Of a stretch of 64,000 bases of DNA, positions 47,441 through 57,477 are shown one piece after another. This DNA comes from Henriciella marina (GTDB taxonomy: Bacteria; Pseudomonadota; Alphaproteobacteria; Caulobacterales; Hyphomonadaceae). The stretch is taken from assembly GCF_027213945.1 (NCBI RefSeq), contig NZ_JAPWGW010000002.1:62001-126000 (forward strand). The letters run 5' to 3'. Every line of letters starts with the position of its first letter. Position 1 is the first letter of the stretch. The position numbers and the translations under genes are program-made. Below the pieces are notes generated by a model that ran no database searches, had not been told where the DNA came from, and was given only the letters and a program-made list of their open reading frames with translations.

Positions 47441-48237
47441 GCGACATTCTCGACTTTTTCGAGGGGTTCAATCGTCTGCACATAGCCCGCTTCAGCCGGG
47501 ATGTGCAGGCAGGGTTTGCCTTTATCATCCTGGCCAACAACTGGCAGAACCGTGACGACATTCCCGTCCCTGAACCGGCTGATGGCGGTCGGCACGCTCT
47601 GCGCTTCAGCGAGCTTTCCAAGGTTCATCTTGGTCGGGAAGATGATGGTCGCCTCGCCAGCCGCTTCCATGTCGAGGGCCAATTGCGGCGACAGCCAGAC
47701 AGCGTCCGTCGTTTCACGCCCATCATGGGTGGCGAGCTGTTGCGGCGGTGTCGGCGCCAGATAGAAATGCGTGTCGAAGCGCTTTGGCATCATGTCGGGC
47801 GTAATCCAGTGACCGAAGTGGACGAGCGTATCGAGCGCCAGCACAAGGTCATGCTCCTGGACGAGTTCGACGAAGCTCTTTTCACGCCGATCGACCGCTT
47901 CCCGGAACGGGGCGAGTTTGTCAGCAACGTCGACGCCGACAAGCGCTGCACCTTCGCCCCGTGCGCTCGCCGGGCGCGCCAGGATAATCCCTGATTCTTC
48001 AAAGGCTTCTCTTAGCGCTGCGACGCGGGCGATCCGGGCCTTGCCCTCATAATTACCGTCGCTCAGCGCACCCCATTCATCCGATGCATCTTCCTCATTC
48101 GTCTTGCCACCCGGAAAGACGAGCGCACCGGCGGCGAAGTCGATCTGATAATGGCGTTTCACCATGAGGACCTGAAGTTCCGGCGCATCGCGCAGCAGGA
48201 GAACAGTGGCGGAAAGTCTTGGCGCGGCATCGGTCAT
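47431..48237 (-). CDS. Nudix hydrolase, NUDT19-like
   Basis: A 268-residue Nudix enzyme. The Nudix box is split: GGK at 43-45 and REAFEESG at 76-83, with about 17 extra residues between, the pattern of NUDT19 (RP2p) proteins, which cleave CoA and related diphosphates. The long C-terminal half (residues 120-268) also fits that group. The substrate cannot be proven here. The stop abuts that of the amidohydrolase paralogue; the EAL-like gene lies upstream on the other strand. Confidence 0.85.
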   Translation of the reverse strand: MTDAAPRLSATVLLLRDAPELQVLMVKRHYQIDFAAGALVFPGGKTNEEDASDEWGALSDGNYEGKARIARVAALREAFEESGIILARPASARGEGAALVGVDVADKLAPFREAVDRREKSFVELVQEHDLVLALDTLVHFGHWITPDMMPKRFDTHFYLAPTPPQQLATHDGRETTDAVWLSPQLALDMEAAGEATIIFPTKMNLGKLAEAQSVPTAISRFRDGNVVTVLPVVGQDDKGKPCLHIPAEAGYVQTIEPLEKVENVAKR

Positions 48238-48356
48238 AACGAATTCTCCCTCAGATCCAGCAAATTTGCTGCAAATCCACCCGTTCCAATCCGCGTGATC
48301 TCAACGAGCGTCTGTCATTGTTTTTCTATCGGTACATTCACAGACAGGAATGCGGC

Positions 48357-49046
48357 ATGCAACAGGTTCGGACACGCACATCGGCTCAGCCATCAATTAT
48401 TCCAGGCGAAGGTGAGCTGCGGCTGTCCCCTGTTATCCATCTGGTCACTGGCGATATCGTCAACCAGGTGGCCGAAACACAGTTTGCGTTTGACGACCGC
48501 GTATCCTTTGGTGCCGGCAGCCTCTTCGTGAACCGCATCAGCCCTGCACTCTGGCTTGCTCATCAGGTCGAGAGCGTTGCCCGCCTCGCCAACGAAACGC
48601 CACAAGCCACCGCGCGCCCGATCATCATCGAAGCGCCCATCGCAGCCCTGATGCATCCAGATACGCCAATCGCCTGTGAGGCTGCCGCTGCCCGTAGCCG
48701 CATCTGCCCTCAGGAAATCTGTATTGAAGTCGATGACGCGACCTTGTCCCAGTCCAAGTCCGATATCCTCAAAAGCATCGAAGCACTTCGCCGCCGCGGC
48801 TTCCGCGTTGGCGTGAATGCCACCCGTTCATGGTGCACCCCTCTCGACACGCATCTGCGCCTCCTGCTGGATTCGGTCCGCATCGACGCGTTGAAAGTCT
48901 GGAGCGAAGCAGACCTGCTGAACCGTATCGAAGCGGCCAGCGCGTGCGGCATGGCTGTCATCGCTGAGAATGCACGTTACCGTGACGGTGAGAAACTGGC
49001 GGCAGTCGGCATTGAGCTGGCCCGCGCTCCACGGGTCGACGGCTAG
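48357..49046 (+). CDS. degenerate EAL-like protein, probably without catalysis
   Basis: A 229-residue protein whose layout follows an EAL domain but without its catalytic residues: RLSPVIHLVTGDIVNQVAETQF stands where EAL would be, ICIEVDDATLSQ replaces the Glu motif strand, and MAVIAENARY replaces AEGVE. It cannot hydrolyse cyclic di-GMP and may be a binding or scaffold protein. The ATG at 48357 has AGGA seven bases upstream; a TTG at 48318 would add 13 residues. It overlaps the DUF2336 gene by 4 bases on the opposite strand, tail to tail. Confidence 0.6.
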   Translation: MQQVRTRTSAQPSIIPGEGELRLSPVIHLVTGDIVNQVAETQFAFDDRVSFGAGSLFVNRISPALWLAHQVESVARLANETPQATARPIIIEAPIAALMHPDTPIACEAAAARSRICPQEICIEVDDATLSQSKSDILKSIEALRRRGFRVGVNATRSWCTPLDTHLRLLLDSVRIDALKVWSEADLLNRIEAASACGMAVIAENARYRDGEKLAAVGIELARAPRVDG

Positions 49047-50215
49047 CCGAAACGGCGCGCTGCTTCTTCGGACGGCGGCGTTTCCATGGCGCGCGCCTGC
49101 TCTGAATAGAAATCCAGTTTTTCGAGCAGATAATCGAGGTCGCCCTTCGGGATGGCCTGGAATTGCGTCAGCACGCGTTCGATCATCCGCATCCGGAAGC
49201 GAGCCTTGTCATTCGGGCCGCCATCGACCTCGGTCTCGTGGAAGACATTCACGGCGGCCTTGAAGGCTGGCAACAGCTTGCGCGGCAGGCCGGCCCGGTC
49301 GAAGATCGCTGCCAGACCGCGCGGGCCCGCATCGTGGATCATCAGCCACGCCTTGCCATGTGTGACCCCGGCAAGCTCTGCCACCGCATGCTCGACAAAT
49401 TTCATCTGCCCAAGGCAGAGCGCGCGCATGATGAGAGAGTTGGTCAGGCGGCCATTGAGGTCCAGCTGGTGCACGAAGTAGCCCATGTCCTGACTGCGGT
49501 CCGCCTGCTCCACCAGATCCACAGTCGCGCGCTCCCGGGCACCTGAGGCGAGGTCGATCGCCAGTTGGGCGGGTAGTTCGTGCCGGTTTACCAGCATATC
49601 GAACGCCTGCCCTGACACCAGCGAGACCAGCTTCTCTGCAACGTGTACCGGAATGTGCTCACGCGCGATGAGCGCAGTCTTGACGCCATCATTTTCTGCA
49701 AACCGGTCTATGGAGCGGTCAAAGGCCTTGTTCGTCCAGCTTGCGCCGCGATTGCGCGCCAGCGCGGCGACGGCGTCGGCGATGCCTTCCCCAGCAATGG
49801 TTTCGCAAAGCTCGGCATCAATCCGGTCGCGAGAGGCAATGGCGATCTGCTTGGCACCTTCTACGGCGCGGACGAGCTCGATGAGGTCCTGATCCGTCAG
49901 TGACGGCGAATATTGGAGGACAGGCAGTGCGACTGTCTCGACATCTCTTGCAAGCTTCAGTGCCACATCACGCGGCAGGCGCGGCGAGTTGCGCAGCGCC
50001 ACAGCCAATGTCTTGCGCACAAGCTCTGCAGCATCCTGCGCGAGGATGGCGATAATTTCTTCTGCGTGGCGGCGTTCTGTGTCGGTCAGCGGATCAGTCG
50101 CAATGCGGCGGCAGAGCTTGTGCGCAATGCCAGCCCGTTCGTCCGGTGTCTCACCTTTCATGAGCCGCTCAATGTCCCCTTCGGACAATTGCGGCCGCAT
50201 GCTTGAAATACCCAT
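49043..50215 (-). CDS. DUF2336-domain protein
   Basis: A 390-residue, mainly helical protein of the DUF2336 family, seen in alphaproteobacteria and probably a HEAT-like helical repeat. Its start (MGISSMRPQLSEGDIERLM) and the repeated pattern of 30-40 residues (for example ALKLARDVETVALPVLQYSPSLTDQDL) support the assignment. The function is unknown. The stop meets the EAL-like stop (4-base overlap). The long opposing frame that begins at 49989 on the other strand crosses this gene and is not real in that part. Confidence 0.85.
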   Translation of the reverse strand: MGISSMRPQLSEGDIERLMKGETPDERAGIAHKLCRRIATDPLTDTERRHAEEIIAILAQDAAELVRKTLAVALRNSPRLPRDVALKLARDVETVALPVLQYSPSLTDQDLIELVRAVEGAKQIAIASRDRIDAELCETIAGEGIADAVAALARNRGASWTNKAFDRSIDRFAENDGVKTALIAREHIPVHVAEKLVSLVSGQAFDMLVNRHELPAQLAIDLASGARERATVDLVEQADRSQDMGYFVHQLDLNGRLTNSLIMRALCLGQMKFVEHAVAELAGVTHGKAWLMIHDAGPRGLAAIFDRAGLPRKLLPAFKAAVNVFHETEVDGGPNDKARFRMRMIERVLTQFQAIPKGDLDYLLEKLDFYSEQARAMETPPSEEAARRFG

Positions 50216-50330
50216 CGATAGCGCCTTCCCTCAGCCGAGGAATCAATTTGCTGAGAATTGTATTGTGCCGGTTAATGTCCGGTTTACCAATGGGTCCGGC
50301 AGCAGACCTGAAATAAATCTGGGAGTAGAC

Positions 50331-51551
50331 ATGCTCGAAGGCATTCGCGTCATCGAATACGCAACTTATATGGCCGCCCCTGGCGCAGGCAGCATTCTGA
50401 GTGACTGGGGCGCTGAAGTGATTAAGGTCGAACCGCCCGGCGGCGACCCGATCCGAAAATTCTTCGCCACCATCGGCACCGACATACAGGACAATCCGGT
50501 TTTCGACTTCGACAATCGCGGCAAGAAGTCCATCGCGCTCGACACGACGACAGATGAAGGCCGCAAGATCCTGAGGGAACTGGCAGAGGGCGCCGATGTC
50601 TTTCTCACTAATGTGCGCCCGGGTGGCCTTGCCCGCTCTGGTCTCGACTATGAGGGGCTGAAGTCAGTCAATCCGAAGCTCGTCTATTGCAGCCTGACTG
50701 GCTACGGCCTCGATGGCCCTGACGCCGACAAGCCAGGCTTCGATGTGGCAAGCTTCTGGGCACGGTCCGGCGCGGCCCGTACCACGATCCCGAAAGGCGG
50801 AGAGCCATTCCCCTGCCGGACTGCCTTTGGCGACCATACGACAAGTATCGCAGCAGCGGCCGGCATTTGCGCCGCTCTGGTAGAAGCTACGAAAACTGGC
50901 AAAGGCCGACTCGTAGAGGCATCGCTCCTTCGCACCGCCCTCTTCACGCTCGGCTCCGACTTCGCGATCCAGCTCTTTTTCGGGCGGCTTGGCTCTACCA
51001 AGCAGCGCCACGAACAGACCGTGCCGATCATGAATTTCTTCCGGACCAGCGATGACCACTGGCTCTGCATTGTCGCACGACAGGGCAATTCAGACTGGGC
51101 GCCGATCTGCCGGGTCATTGGGCGCGAAGACCTTATCGAAGATGAGCGCTTCTCTTCGCCAAAAGCGCGCCGAAAGAACAGTGTCGAATGTGTTGGTATT
51201 CTCGACGCAGGCTTCGGCGAGATGACCAAAGACGAAGCCGCAAAACGGCTTGATGAGCAGTCCATCGCCTGGGCACCGGTCCAGACAATGGCCGAAGCGG
51301 CTGCCGACCCGCAGGTTCAGGCAGCTGGCGGCATCGTCGATGTTCCATCAGCCGCAGGCGATGGCACATCGTTCAAGTCACCCGCGTCCCCGGTCCGGTT
51401 TCCGGGCGCCAATGATGGCCCGAAAGGCCCGTCACCGAAATTCGGCCAGCATAGCCGCGAAGTCCTCGCTGGCCTTGGGCGCAGCGAGGACGAAATCGCT
51501 CAGTTGCTGTCGTCAGGCGCCGTCTCGGATGGCATGAGACCCGCAAAATAG
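50331..51551 (+). CDS. CaiB/BaiF-family CoA transferase (family III)
   Basis: A 406-residue family III CoA transferase. The catalytic Asp is Asp168 in TAFGDHTTS, at the position of Asp169 of formyl-CoA transferase. The start MLEGIRVIEYATYMAAPGA is the family N-terminus, and GGAG stands five bases before the ATG. It moves CoA between carboxylic acids; the acid is not known. The last 52 bases overlap the M1 peptidase gene on the other strand. No neighbouring racemase or dehydrogenase tells the substrate. Confidence 0.9.
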   Translation: MLEGIRVIEYATYMAAPGAGSILSDWGAEVIKVEPPGGDPIRKFFATIGTDIQDNPVFDFDNRGKKSIALDTTTDEGRKILRELAEGADVFLTNVRPGGLARSGLDYEGLKSVNPKLVYCSLTGYGLDGPDADKPGFDVASFWARSGAARTTIPKGGEPFPCRTAFGDHTTSIAAAAGICAALVEATKTGKGRLVEASLLRTALFTLGSDFAIQLFFGRLGSTKQRHEQTVPIMNFFRTSDDHWLCIVARQGNSDWAPICRVIGREDLIEDERFSSPKARRKNSVECVGILDAGFGEMTKDEAAKRLDEQSIAWAPVQTMAEAAADPQVQAAGGIVDVPSAAGDGTSFKSPASPVRFPGANDGPKGPSPKFGQHSREVLAGLGRSEDEIAQLLSSGAVSDGMRPAK

Positions 51552-54229
51552 CTGCGGATTTCATCGCCCCGTTCGGCTTCAAGCGCGACGCAAAGTCCGA
51601 TGCTTTCGCGCGCCTCAGCCAGGGCACGTTCGTAGCCAGGGGCCAGTTCGCCATATTCAGCGAACAGGTTCTCGAGCTCGCCCACGGCTTCCGGAGAGCA
51701 GAGGCCACCTGCAAGACGCGGGGTCGAGCGTGGGCGCTGGCCGGGGATACGAAGCACGAATTCCGGGTAGTTGGACTGTAGCCACGCCCAAGCCTGCTGC
51801 TTGGTTTCGCTCTGGCGCATCTGGCCCGACATGATGGAATAGGTTTCCCGCGTACCAAGCTGGCCGGACATGGACAAATCCATGATCACTGGCAGAAGCG
51901 CCGGGTCATTATTTTGGCCGATGGCATAGGCAACAGCCTGCTCGAAGGTCGGGTCGTCGATATCTGAAAGCGATGCAAGCATGGCATTGAGGAAAGGCTC
52001 GCCGCCTTCCTGCATGCCGATCGCAAGCGCCGTGGCAAAGTCATCGCTGGTGAGCCCGCGAACCTCCCCGCTGACGGGAAGTCCAACGTATGCATTCGCC
52101 GCTCGTGCGAATTCGTCGCGCAGTTCTGCATCATTTCCGGTCCGCGCCAGGAAGGATTCGAGCCTCGATGTCAGGATACGGTCGCTCTCACGCTCCGACC
52201 CTCTCGCCCGTTCAAGACGAGGCCGGAATACACGCGCAATCTCGGCCTCCATCCCTGCCCTTGCGGCATCATCGCCTGATACCGCCCGGTAGAGCGTGGA
52301 ATATGCGCGCACCGCACCATCAACCACTTGTCGTTCATCGTGGCGGGCGGCCGCATTCGCAATCGCCGTAAGTGTCGGCAGCGCCAGTTTGCCCGCCTCG
52401 AAGCTTGCAACCGCACTGTCGACGGCCGTCATGGCCTCGCCGGGTTCAAGCGAGCCGAAGTTGATGGCAAGCAGCGCCCATTGCGCATCTGGCATCGTGA
52501 ACCGCCAGTACCCGGCACCACGTGCATTCGGCATGATCCAGTCTGGGCAGGTCTCGAACTGGTCAAGCGTAAGCGTGGCTGTCTGCTCACTCATCATGGT
52601 GCAGACACGCTCACGCGTGTCACCGCTGGCAGCGACAAGGCAATAAGGAATGGTCCAGCGACGGCTCTCCTCGATCGGGCTCCCCAGCGGCTGATAGCGG
52701 CTTTGTGAAAGCGAGACTTCGGGCGTCTCGCCGTCGCGGCATTGCAACTCAGCGCTGACTAGCGGCAGACCGGACTGCTCGACAAAGCTGCGGAACGCCG
52801 TCGTCAGGTCCGGCTCATTGGTCTCGTCAGCGATGACTTCAAAGAAGTCGGGGCTGTTTGCAACGGAGTCCTCAAAGCGGGAGATATAACGTCCCAGCGC
52901 AGGCCGGAATGTCTCTGCGCCAAAATAGGAATCGACCATCGCGATGACGGCAAGGCCCTTGTCATAGGTAATGGAGTCGTACGCGTTTCGAATGTCTTCG
53001 TTCAGCGTGATCGGCTCTCGCACCGCCCGCGCGCTGCGCAGACTATCGAGCGACATGGCGCTGATGCTGTCCGCGACCGCATCAAGCTCATAGCCGCCGT
53101 CAGGTTCCATGTGGGATAGCACGATACCTGTCGCCCAGCTGGAAAACGCCTCCTTCAGCCAAAGGTCATCCCACCATGGCGGCGTCACGAGATCGCCGAA
53201 CCACATATGTGCAATCTCATGGCTGTGTATGTTGAGAAGTGCCCGGCGCATCGCAGGGCCGCTCGAAGGCCCGTAGAGAATGCGGCTCTCGCGGTATGTG
53301 ATCGCCGCGGCAAGCTCTGTCGCCCCGCTTGGCCATTGCGGTGCGGCGATGATATCGAGCTTTTCATACGGATATGGAACGCCGAGTTCCTTTTCAAAAA
53401 AGACGACCATCGGCTCAGTCATCATCAATGCGTATGAGATTTCGTTGGCCTTACCCGCGCGTGTGTAACCTGTAAGCGGCACGGAAAAATCCCTGACTTC
53501 ATTCGGCGAAAGAGATGGACCATCCAGACGATCGAACGGTCCGACGGCGAGCGACAGGAGATAGGTTGGCAGCGGACGTGTCGATTTGAAACTTATCCGC
53601 TTAAGTCCCTCCTCTTCCAGCACTTCTTCACTCGCGATAGACGTATTCGCAATTGCAGTGTCGGTTTCCGGCACGGTCAGCGTCAGATCAAAAGGGGTCT
53701 TGAAGCGCGGCTCGTCAAAACCGGGCATGAAGCGCCGCGCCTGGATGCTTTCGGATTTGGCGAGCGCGTAAGCATTGCCCTGCTCATCGACCTTGAACAG
53801 TCCAGTGAGGTTCGCATCGAACGGTGCTGTATAATCAATTGCCACACGGACAGTCCCTGCGCTGGCCCGGCGAGGAAAGTGTATCCAGGCCACGCCTGAG
53901 TTCAGGACATCGCGCCATGTCGCTCTTTCATCCTGCATATTGTCGCCGGTGACGGTGACCTCCCGGATTTCCAGCCCCTGTCCATGCAGCCAGAACCCCT
54001 GCGCAGGCTGATCGAATTCAACATCTATCGTAACAGTGCCGCCGAACCGGCTTTTGCGAGGATCGATTTCCAGGTTCATCTGGTATGCGGTCGGTCTTAC
54101 CCCATCAGGCAGCGGCCCCCTGGGCGCGCGCTCATAGAGGTCGGCAAGTTCCGGTTGTTCCTGACGCGGCGTTGGACCGCACGCAGCAAGCCCGATGACG
54201 AGTGCACAGACAAGAATAAGACGTTGCAT
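51500..54229 (-). CDS. M1-family aminopeptidase-like lipoprotein with altered exopeptidase motif
   Basis: A 909-residue M1 metallopeptidase with a lipoprotein signal (LAACG, lipidated Cys17). The zinc site is intact: HEIAH at 337-341 and Glu360 18 residues on (HEXXH-x18-E). Where the exopeptidase motif normally reads GAMEN, this protein has GATEL (302-306), so the Met and Asn are lost but the Glu is kept. The long C-terminal helical domain (about 520-900) is complete. It probably trims peptides in the periplasm, but specificity may differ from classic PepN. The 3' end overlaps the CoA transferase gene by 52 bases. Confidence 0.88.
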   Translation of the reverse strand: MQRLILVCALVIGLAACGPTPRQEQPELADLYERAPRGPLPDGVRPTAYQMNLEIDPRKSRFGGTVTIDVEFDQPAQGFWLHGQGLEIREVTVTGDNMQDERATWRDVLNSGVAWIHFPRRASAGTVRVAIDYTAPFDANLTGLFKVDEQGNAYALAKSESIQARRFMPGFDEPRFKTPFDLTLTVPETDTAIANTSIASEEVLEEEGLKRISFKSTRPLPTYLLSLAVGPFDRLDGPSLSPNEVRDFSVPLTGYTRAGKANEISYALMMTEPMVVFFEKELGVPYPYEKLDIIAAPQWPSGATELAAAITYRESRILYGPSSGPAMRRALLNIHSHEIAHMWFGDLVTPPWWDDLWLKEAFSSWATGIVLSHMEPDGGYELDAVADSISAMSLDSLRSARAVREPITLNEDIRNAYDSITYDKGLAVIAMVDSYFGAETFRPALGRYISRFEDSVANSPDFFEVIADETNEPDLTTAFRSFVEQSGLPLVSAELQCRDGETPEVSLSQSRYQPLGSPIEESRRWTIPYCLVAASGDTRERVCTMMSEQTATLTLDQFETCPDWIMPNARGAGYWRFTMPDAQWALLAINFGSLEPGEAMTAVDSAVASFEAGKLALPTLTAIANAAARHDERQVVDGAVRAYSTLYRAVSGDDAARAGMEAEIARVFRPRLERARGSERESDRILTSRLESFLARTGNDAELRDEFARAANAYVGLPVSGEVRGLTSDDFATALAIGMQEGGEPFLNAMLASLSDIDDPTFEQAVAYAIGQNNDPALLPVIMDLSMSGQLGTRETYSIMSGQMRQSETKQQAWAWLQSNYPEFVLRIPGQRPRSTPRLAGGLCSPEAVGELENLFAEYGELAPGYERALAEARESIGLCVALEAERGDEIRSYFAGLMPSETAPDDSN

Positions 54230-54239
54230 GGAAAACCCT

Positions 54240-54258
54240 GAATTGCGTGTAACAATTC
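54240..54258. promoter_or_regulatory. inverted repeat upstream of the M1 peptidase gene
   Basis: GAATTG ... CAATTC with a 7-base loop, 11 bases upstream of the peptidase start, in the region divergent to xthA. It could be an operator; there is no further support. Confidence 0.3.
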
Positions 54259-54374
54259 ATATGAGCCAGCCCCCATTGGCGTCACCCAGAAAATGGACCG
54301 TCAGCTGTATTTCGAGCAGCGCCAATCTCTGACTTCGCATGGCGCATGGCCTGAATCGCGCCTATAAGGGCGCC

Positions 54375-55154
54375 ATGAAAATCGCGACCTGGAATGTGAA
54401 CTCCATCAAGGCCCGCATGGCGACGGTGCTTGATGTCCTGAAAACCATTGATGCGGATGTCATCTGCCTTCAGGAGATCAAATGCGAGACCGAGAACTTC
54501 CCCTATATGGAGATTGAAGAGCTCGGCTATAATTGCGCGGTTCACGGCCAGAAGAGCTATAATGGCGTCGCGCTCCTCTCACGCTATCCGCTCGAAGATG
54601 TCGTAACCGGCCTGCCCGGCAATGAAGACGATGACCAGGCCCGCTATATTGAAGCGCTCGTCCTGGCAGACCGGCCAGTCCGCGTCGGCGGTCTTTACCT
54701 GCCAAACGGCAATCCTGCGCCGGGGCCGAAATATGATTACAAGCTTGGCTGGATGAAGCACTTGAAAGCGCATGCCGAAGCGCAGCTGAAGCTGGCAGAG
54801 GCTTTCGTTTTGGCGGGCGATTACAACGTCATTCCGCGTGATGAGGATTGCTGGGATATCGCCGTCTGGCGCGACGATGCGCTTGCGCTGCCGACAACGC
54901 GCGCCGCTTTCCGAGAGCTGAAGTGGCTGGGCCTGACCGAAGCCTATGAAGCCGCCGATGGGCGCGCGCATGAGTACAGTTTCTGGGACTATCAGGCCGG
55001 CGCCTGGCAGAAAGGCCACGGCATCCGGATCGACCACCTCTTGCTGTCACCCCAAGCCGCTGACCGGCTGACAGGCGTCGAGATCTACAAGAAGGCGCGC
55101 GGGCTGGAAAAACCGTCAGATCACGTGCCGGTTATCACAACGCTCGCTGACTAG
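54375..55154 (+). CDS. xthA: exodeoxyribonuclease III
   Basis: A 259-residue endonuclease/exonuclease/phosphatase-fold enzyme that cuts at abasic sites in base-excision repair. It starts MKIATWNVNSIKARM, has the metal-binding Glu in CLQEIKCE, and the ending with the Asp-His pair is SDHVPVI. The ATG at 54375 begins the family core; an ATG at 54339 would add 12 residues. It is convergent with the small secreted protein gene, with six bases between stops. Confidence 0.95.
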   Translation: MKIATWNVNSIKARMATVLDVLKTIDADVICLQEIKCETENFPYMEIEELGYNCAVHGQKSYNGVALLSRYPLEDVVTGLPGNEDDDQARYIEALVLADRPVRVGGLYLPNGNPAPGPKYDYKLGWMKHLKAHAEAQLKLAEAFVLAGDYNVIPRDEDCWDIAVWRDDALALPTTRAAFRELKWLGLTEAYEAADGRAHEYSFWDYQAGAWQKGHGIRIDHLLLSPQAADRLTGVEIYKKARGLEKPSDHVPVITTLAD

Positions 55155-55160
55155 TCGAAC

Positions 55161-55538
55161 CTAGTCTTTCGGGACGCAGTGCATGTTATAGGCGCTCACG
55201 CGCGCATTCGCACTCGCCGCCTTTTCCTGCAGGTCAGCCTCGACGGCGCGTAGACGCGCTTTCAGGTCTTCATAGGCCGCCTTGGAGCGGTCAGCCTGTC
55301 GGGCCTGCTCGACGCTGAAATTGCGCATGGCCTGATCATTCTGCCAGGTATCGCCCGCATCCTCGACCTTCGGGACGAGCGCATCGCGCTCTGCCTTCAA
55401 CTCAAGAACAGATTGTTGATCCGTTCGGATGCTCTTGGCTTGCTGGACGCAGCTTTCAGACGCGGCCGCGAAAGGGGCCGCCACAAAAGCGGTCAGGGAC
55501 AGAGCAGCTACGGTCAGGGAGTGGGTCATCTTGATCAT
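55161..55538 (-). CDS. small periplasmic coiled-coil protein
   Basis: A 125-residue protein with a signal peptide (residues 1-26, cleavage near AAA-SE) and a mature region of heptad-like helix rich in Ala, Glu, Arg and Lys (about residues 35-110). Two cysteines, near the start (ESCVQQ) and the end (NMHCVPKD), could form a disulfide that closes a helical hairpin. I do not recognise a family. It opposes xthA. Confidence 0.6.
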   Translation of the reverse strand: MIKMTHSLTVAALSLTAFVAAPFAAASESCVQQAKSIRTDQQSVLELKAERDALVPKVEDAGDTWQNDQAMRNFSVEQARQADRSKAAYEDLKARLRAVEADLQEKAASANARVSAYNMHCVPKD

Positions 55539-55622
55539 CCTCTGAGACTACAGGTTTGAGCCTGAAGCCTCGGTGAACGGCGTGACCATTCCATGGCCGT
55601 AATCTGCAGCTTTCACGACGAT

Positions 55623-57350
55623 TCAGAGATCGGCGTAGACATGACGTTCGGCCTTGAAGCCCTCATGGGTGACAGCCCCTTGATAAGCAGGGCCTACAAG
55701 CTTTGCGAACTTCGCAAGAGCGCCTGACGCGTATTTCGTCTCGCGCGGGGCCCAGCTTTTACGGCGTTCGGCCAGTTCTGCGTCGCTGACTTCAAGATCG
55801 ATTGTGCCTTTGGCCGCATCGATAGAGATCATGTCACCATCCTTGATGAGACCGATTGGCCCGCCTTCCTGCGCCTCAGGTCCGACATGGCCAATACAGA
55901 AGCCGCGCGTTGCGCCAGAGAATCGACCGTCGGTGATCAGCGCGACCTTGTCGCCCATGCCCTGTCCGTAGATTGCGGCGGTGGTGGACAACATCTCGCG
56001 CATTCCTGGGCCGCCCTTCGCGCCCTCATAGCGGATGATCAGGACATCGCCTTCCTTATAGTCACGCGACTCAACAGCTTTGAAGCAGGCCTCTTCGCCA
56101 TCGAACACGCGGGCCGGCCCGCGAAACTGGAGCGACTGCAGACCCGCAACCTTCACAATGGCGCCATCAGGCGCGAGTGAGCCCCACAGGCCGACCACGC
56201 CGCCGGTCTTGGTGATCGGATTGCTGGCAGCCGAGATGACTTTCTGCTCCGGGTTCCAGGTTACTTCTTCGAGGTTCTCGGCCCATGTCTTGCCGGTCAC
56301 CGTTATACAGTCGCCATGAACAAGGCCCTGTTCCAGAAGGGTTTTCATCAGCATCGGCACGCCGCCAGCCTCGCCGAAATCCTTGGCGACGTATTCACCG
56401 CCCGGCTTGAGTGACGCGATGTATGGCGTCTTCTCGAAGATTCGGGCGACATCCTTCAGCTCGAAATCTACGCCGCACTCATTGGCCATGGCTGGAAGGT
56501 GAAGCGCGGCATTGGTCGAGCCCCCGGTTGCGGCCACGACGACGGCTGCGTTCTCGAAAGCCTCGCGCGTACAGATGTCGCGCGGGCGTAGATTGGTTTC
56601 GATGAGGCGCATGACGGCCTCACCAGAGGCGACAGCATACTCATCGCGGTTCGCATAAGGCGCCGGCAGAGCAGAGGACAGTGGGAGCGCGAGACCGATC
56701 GCCTCGGACACGCAAGCCATTGTATTTGCGGTAAATTGACCGCCGCAGGCCCCGTCACCCGGGCAGGCGATTCTCTCCAGCGCGTGAAGTTTCTCTTCCG
56801 TCATGTCATTATTGCCAGCCGCATGCGCGCCCACAGCCTCGAATACATCGAGAACGGTGACGTCCTTGCCCTCAAATCGGCCCGGCAGGATGGAGCCGCC
56901 ATAGAGAAAGACAGATGGGACGTTAAGGCGCAGCATGGCCATCATCATGCCCGGCAGCGACTTGTCACAACCAGCAACGCCAACGAGTGCATCATAGCCG
57001 TGACCGCGCATGGTCAGCTCGACGGAATCTGCAATGACTTCGCGCGAAACGAGCGATGAGCGCATGCCTTCATGGCCCATGGCGATGCCGTCTGTAACCG
57101 TGATGGTACAGAATTCACGCGGGGTGCCATCACCGGCCTTTACGCCTTCGGACACCGCATGGGCCTGACGCATCAGGGCGGTGTTACAGGGGGCTGCTTC
57201 ATTCCAGCAGGAGGCGACGCCGACGAAGGGCTTTTTGATGTCCTTGGTCGACAGGCCCATCGCGTAATAATAGCTACGATGCGGGGCGCGGGCCGGGCCT
57301 TCGGTGACGTGGCGCGACGGCAGGCATGACTTGTCCCAGGTCTTGCTCAT
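55623..57350 (-). CDS. ilvD: dihydroxy-acid dehydratase
   Basis: A 575-residue IlvD that removes water from 2,3-dihydroxy acids in valine, leucine and isoleucine synthesis. The Fe-S-binding cysteines are in [24 protein letters not shown] and [14 protein letters not shown]. Its signatures [10 protein letters not shown] and [19 protein letters not shown] are complete. The start has AGGAG five to ten bases before the ATG. The 186-base region upstream holds the 27-bp element shared with nnrD. Confidence 0.95.
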   Translation of the reverse strand: MSKTWDKSCLPSRHVTEGPARAPHRSYYYAMGLSTKDIKKPFVGVASCWNEAAPCNTALMRQAHAVSEGVKAGDGTPREFCTITVTDGIAMGHEGMRSSLVSREVIADSVELTMRGHGYDALVGVAGCDKSLPGMMMAMLRLNVPSVFLYGGSILPGRFEGKDVTVLDVFEAVGAHAAGNNDMTEEKLHALERIACPGDGACGGQFTANTMACVSEAIGLALPLSSALPAPYANRDEYAVASGEAVMRLIETNLRPRDICTREAFENAAVVVAATGGSTNAALHLPAMANECGVDFELKDVARIFEKTPYIASLKPGGEYVAKDFGEAGGVPMLMKTLLEQGLVHGDCITVTGKTWAENLEEVTWNPEQKVISAASNPITKTGGVVGLWGSLAPDGAIVKVAGLQSLQFRGPARVFDGEEACFKAVESRDYKEGDVLIIRYEGAKGGPGMREMLSTTAAIYGQGMGDKVALITDGRFSGATRGFCIGHVGPEAQEGGPIGLIKDGDMISIDAAKGTIDLEVSDAELAERRKSWAPRETKYASGALAKFAKLVGPAYQGAVTHEGFKAERHVYADL

Positions 57351-57477
57351 TTCGCGGGCTCCTAAAGCTTGATCTTGGATAATCTGATAGAAGCCCGGCC
57401 CGGTTGAGGCTAGGGGTCGGCAGCGAATTTCCGCCGGAAAGTGTGCGAAAAATTCTGCCCTTTTGCCCTTAAAACAC

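Noticed and set aside
49989-50330. N-terminal extension of the CoA transferase frame
   Set aside because: It runs opposite DUF2336 coding sequence and lacks family residues; the ATG at 50331 has a good ribosome site.
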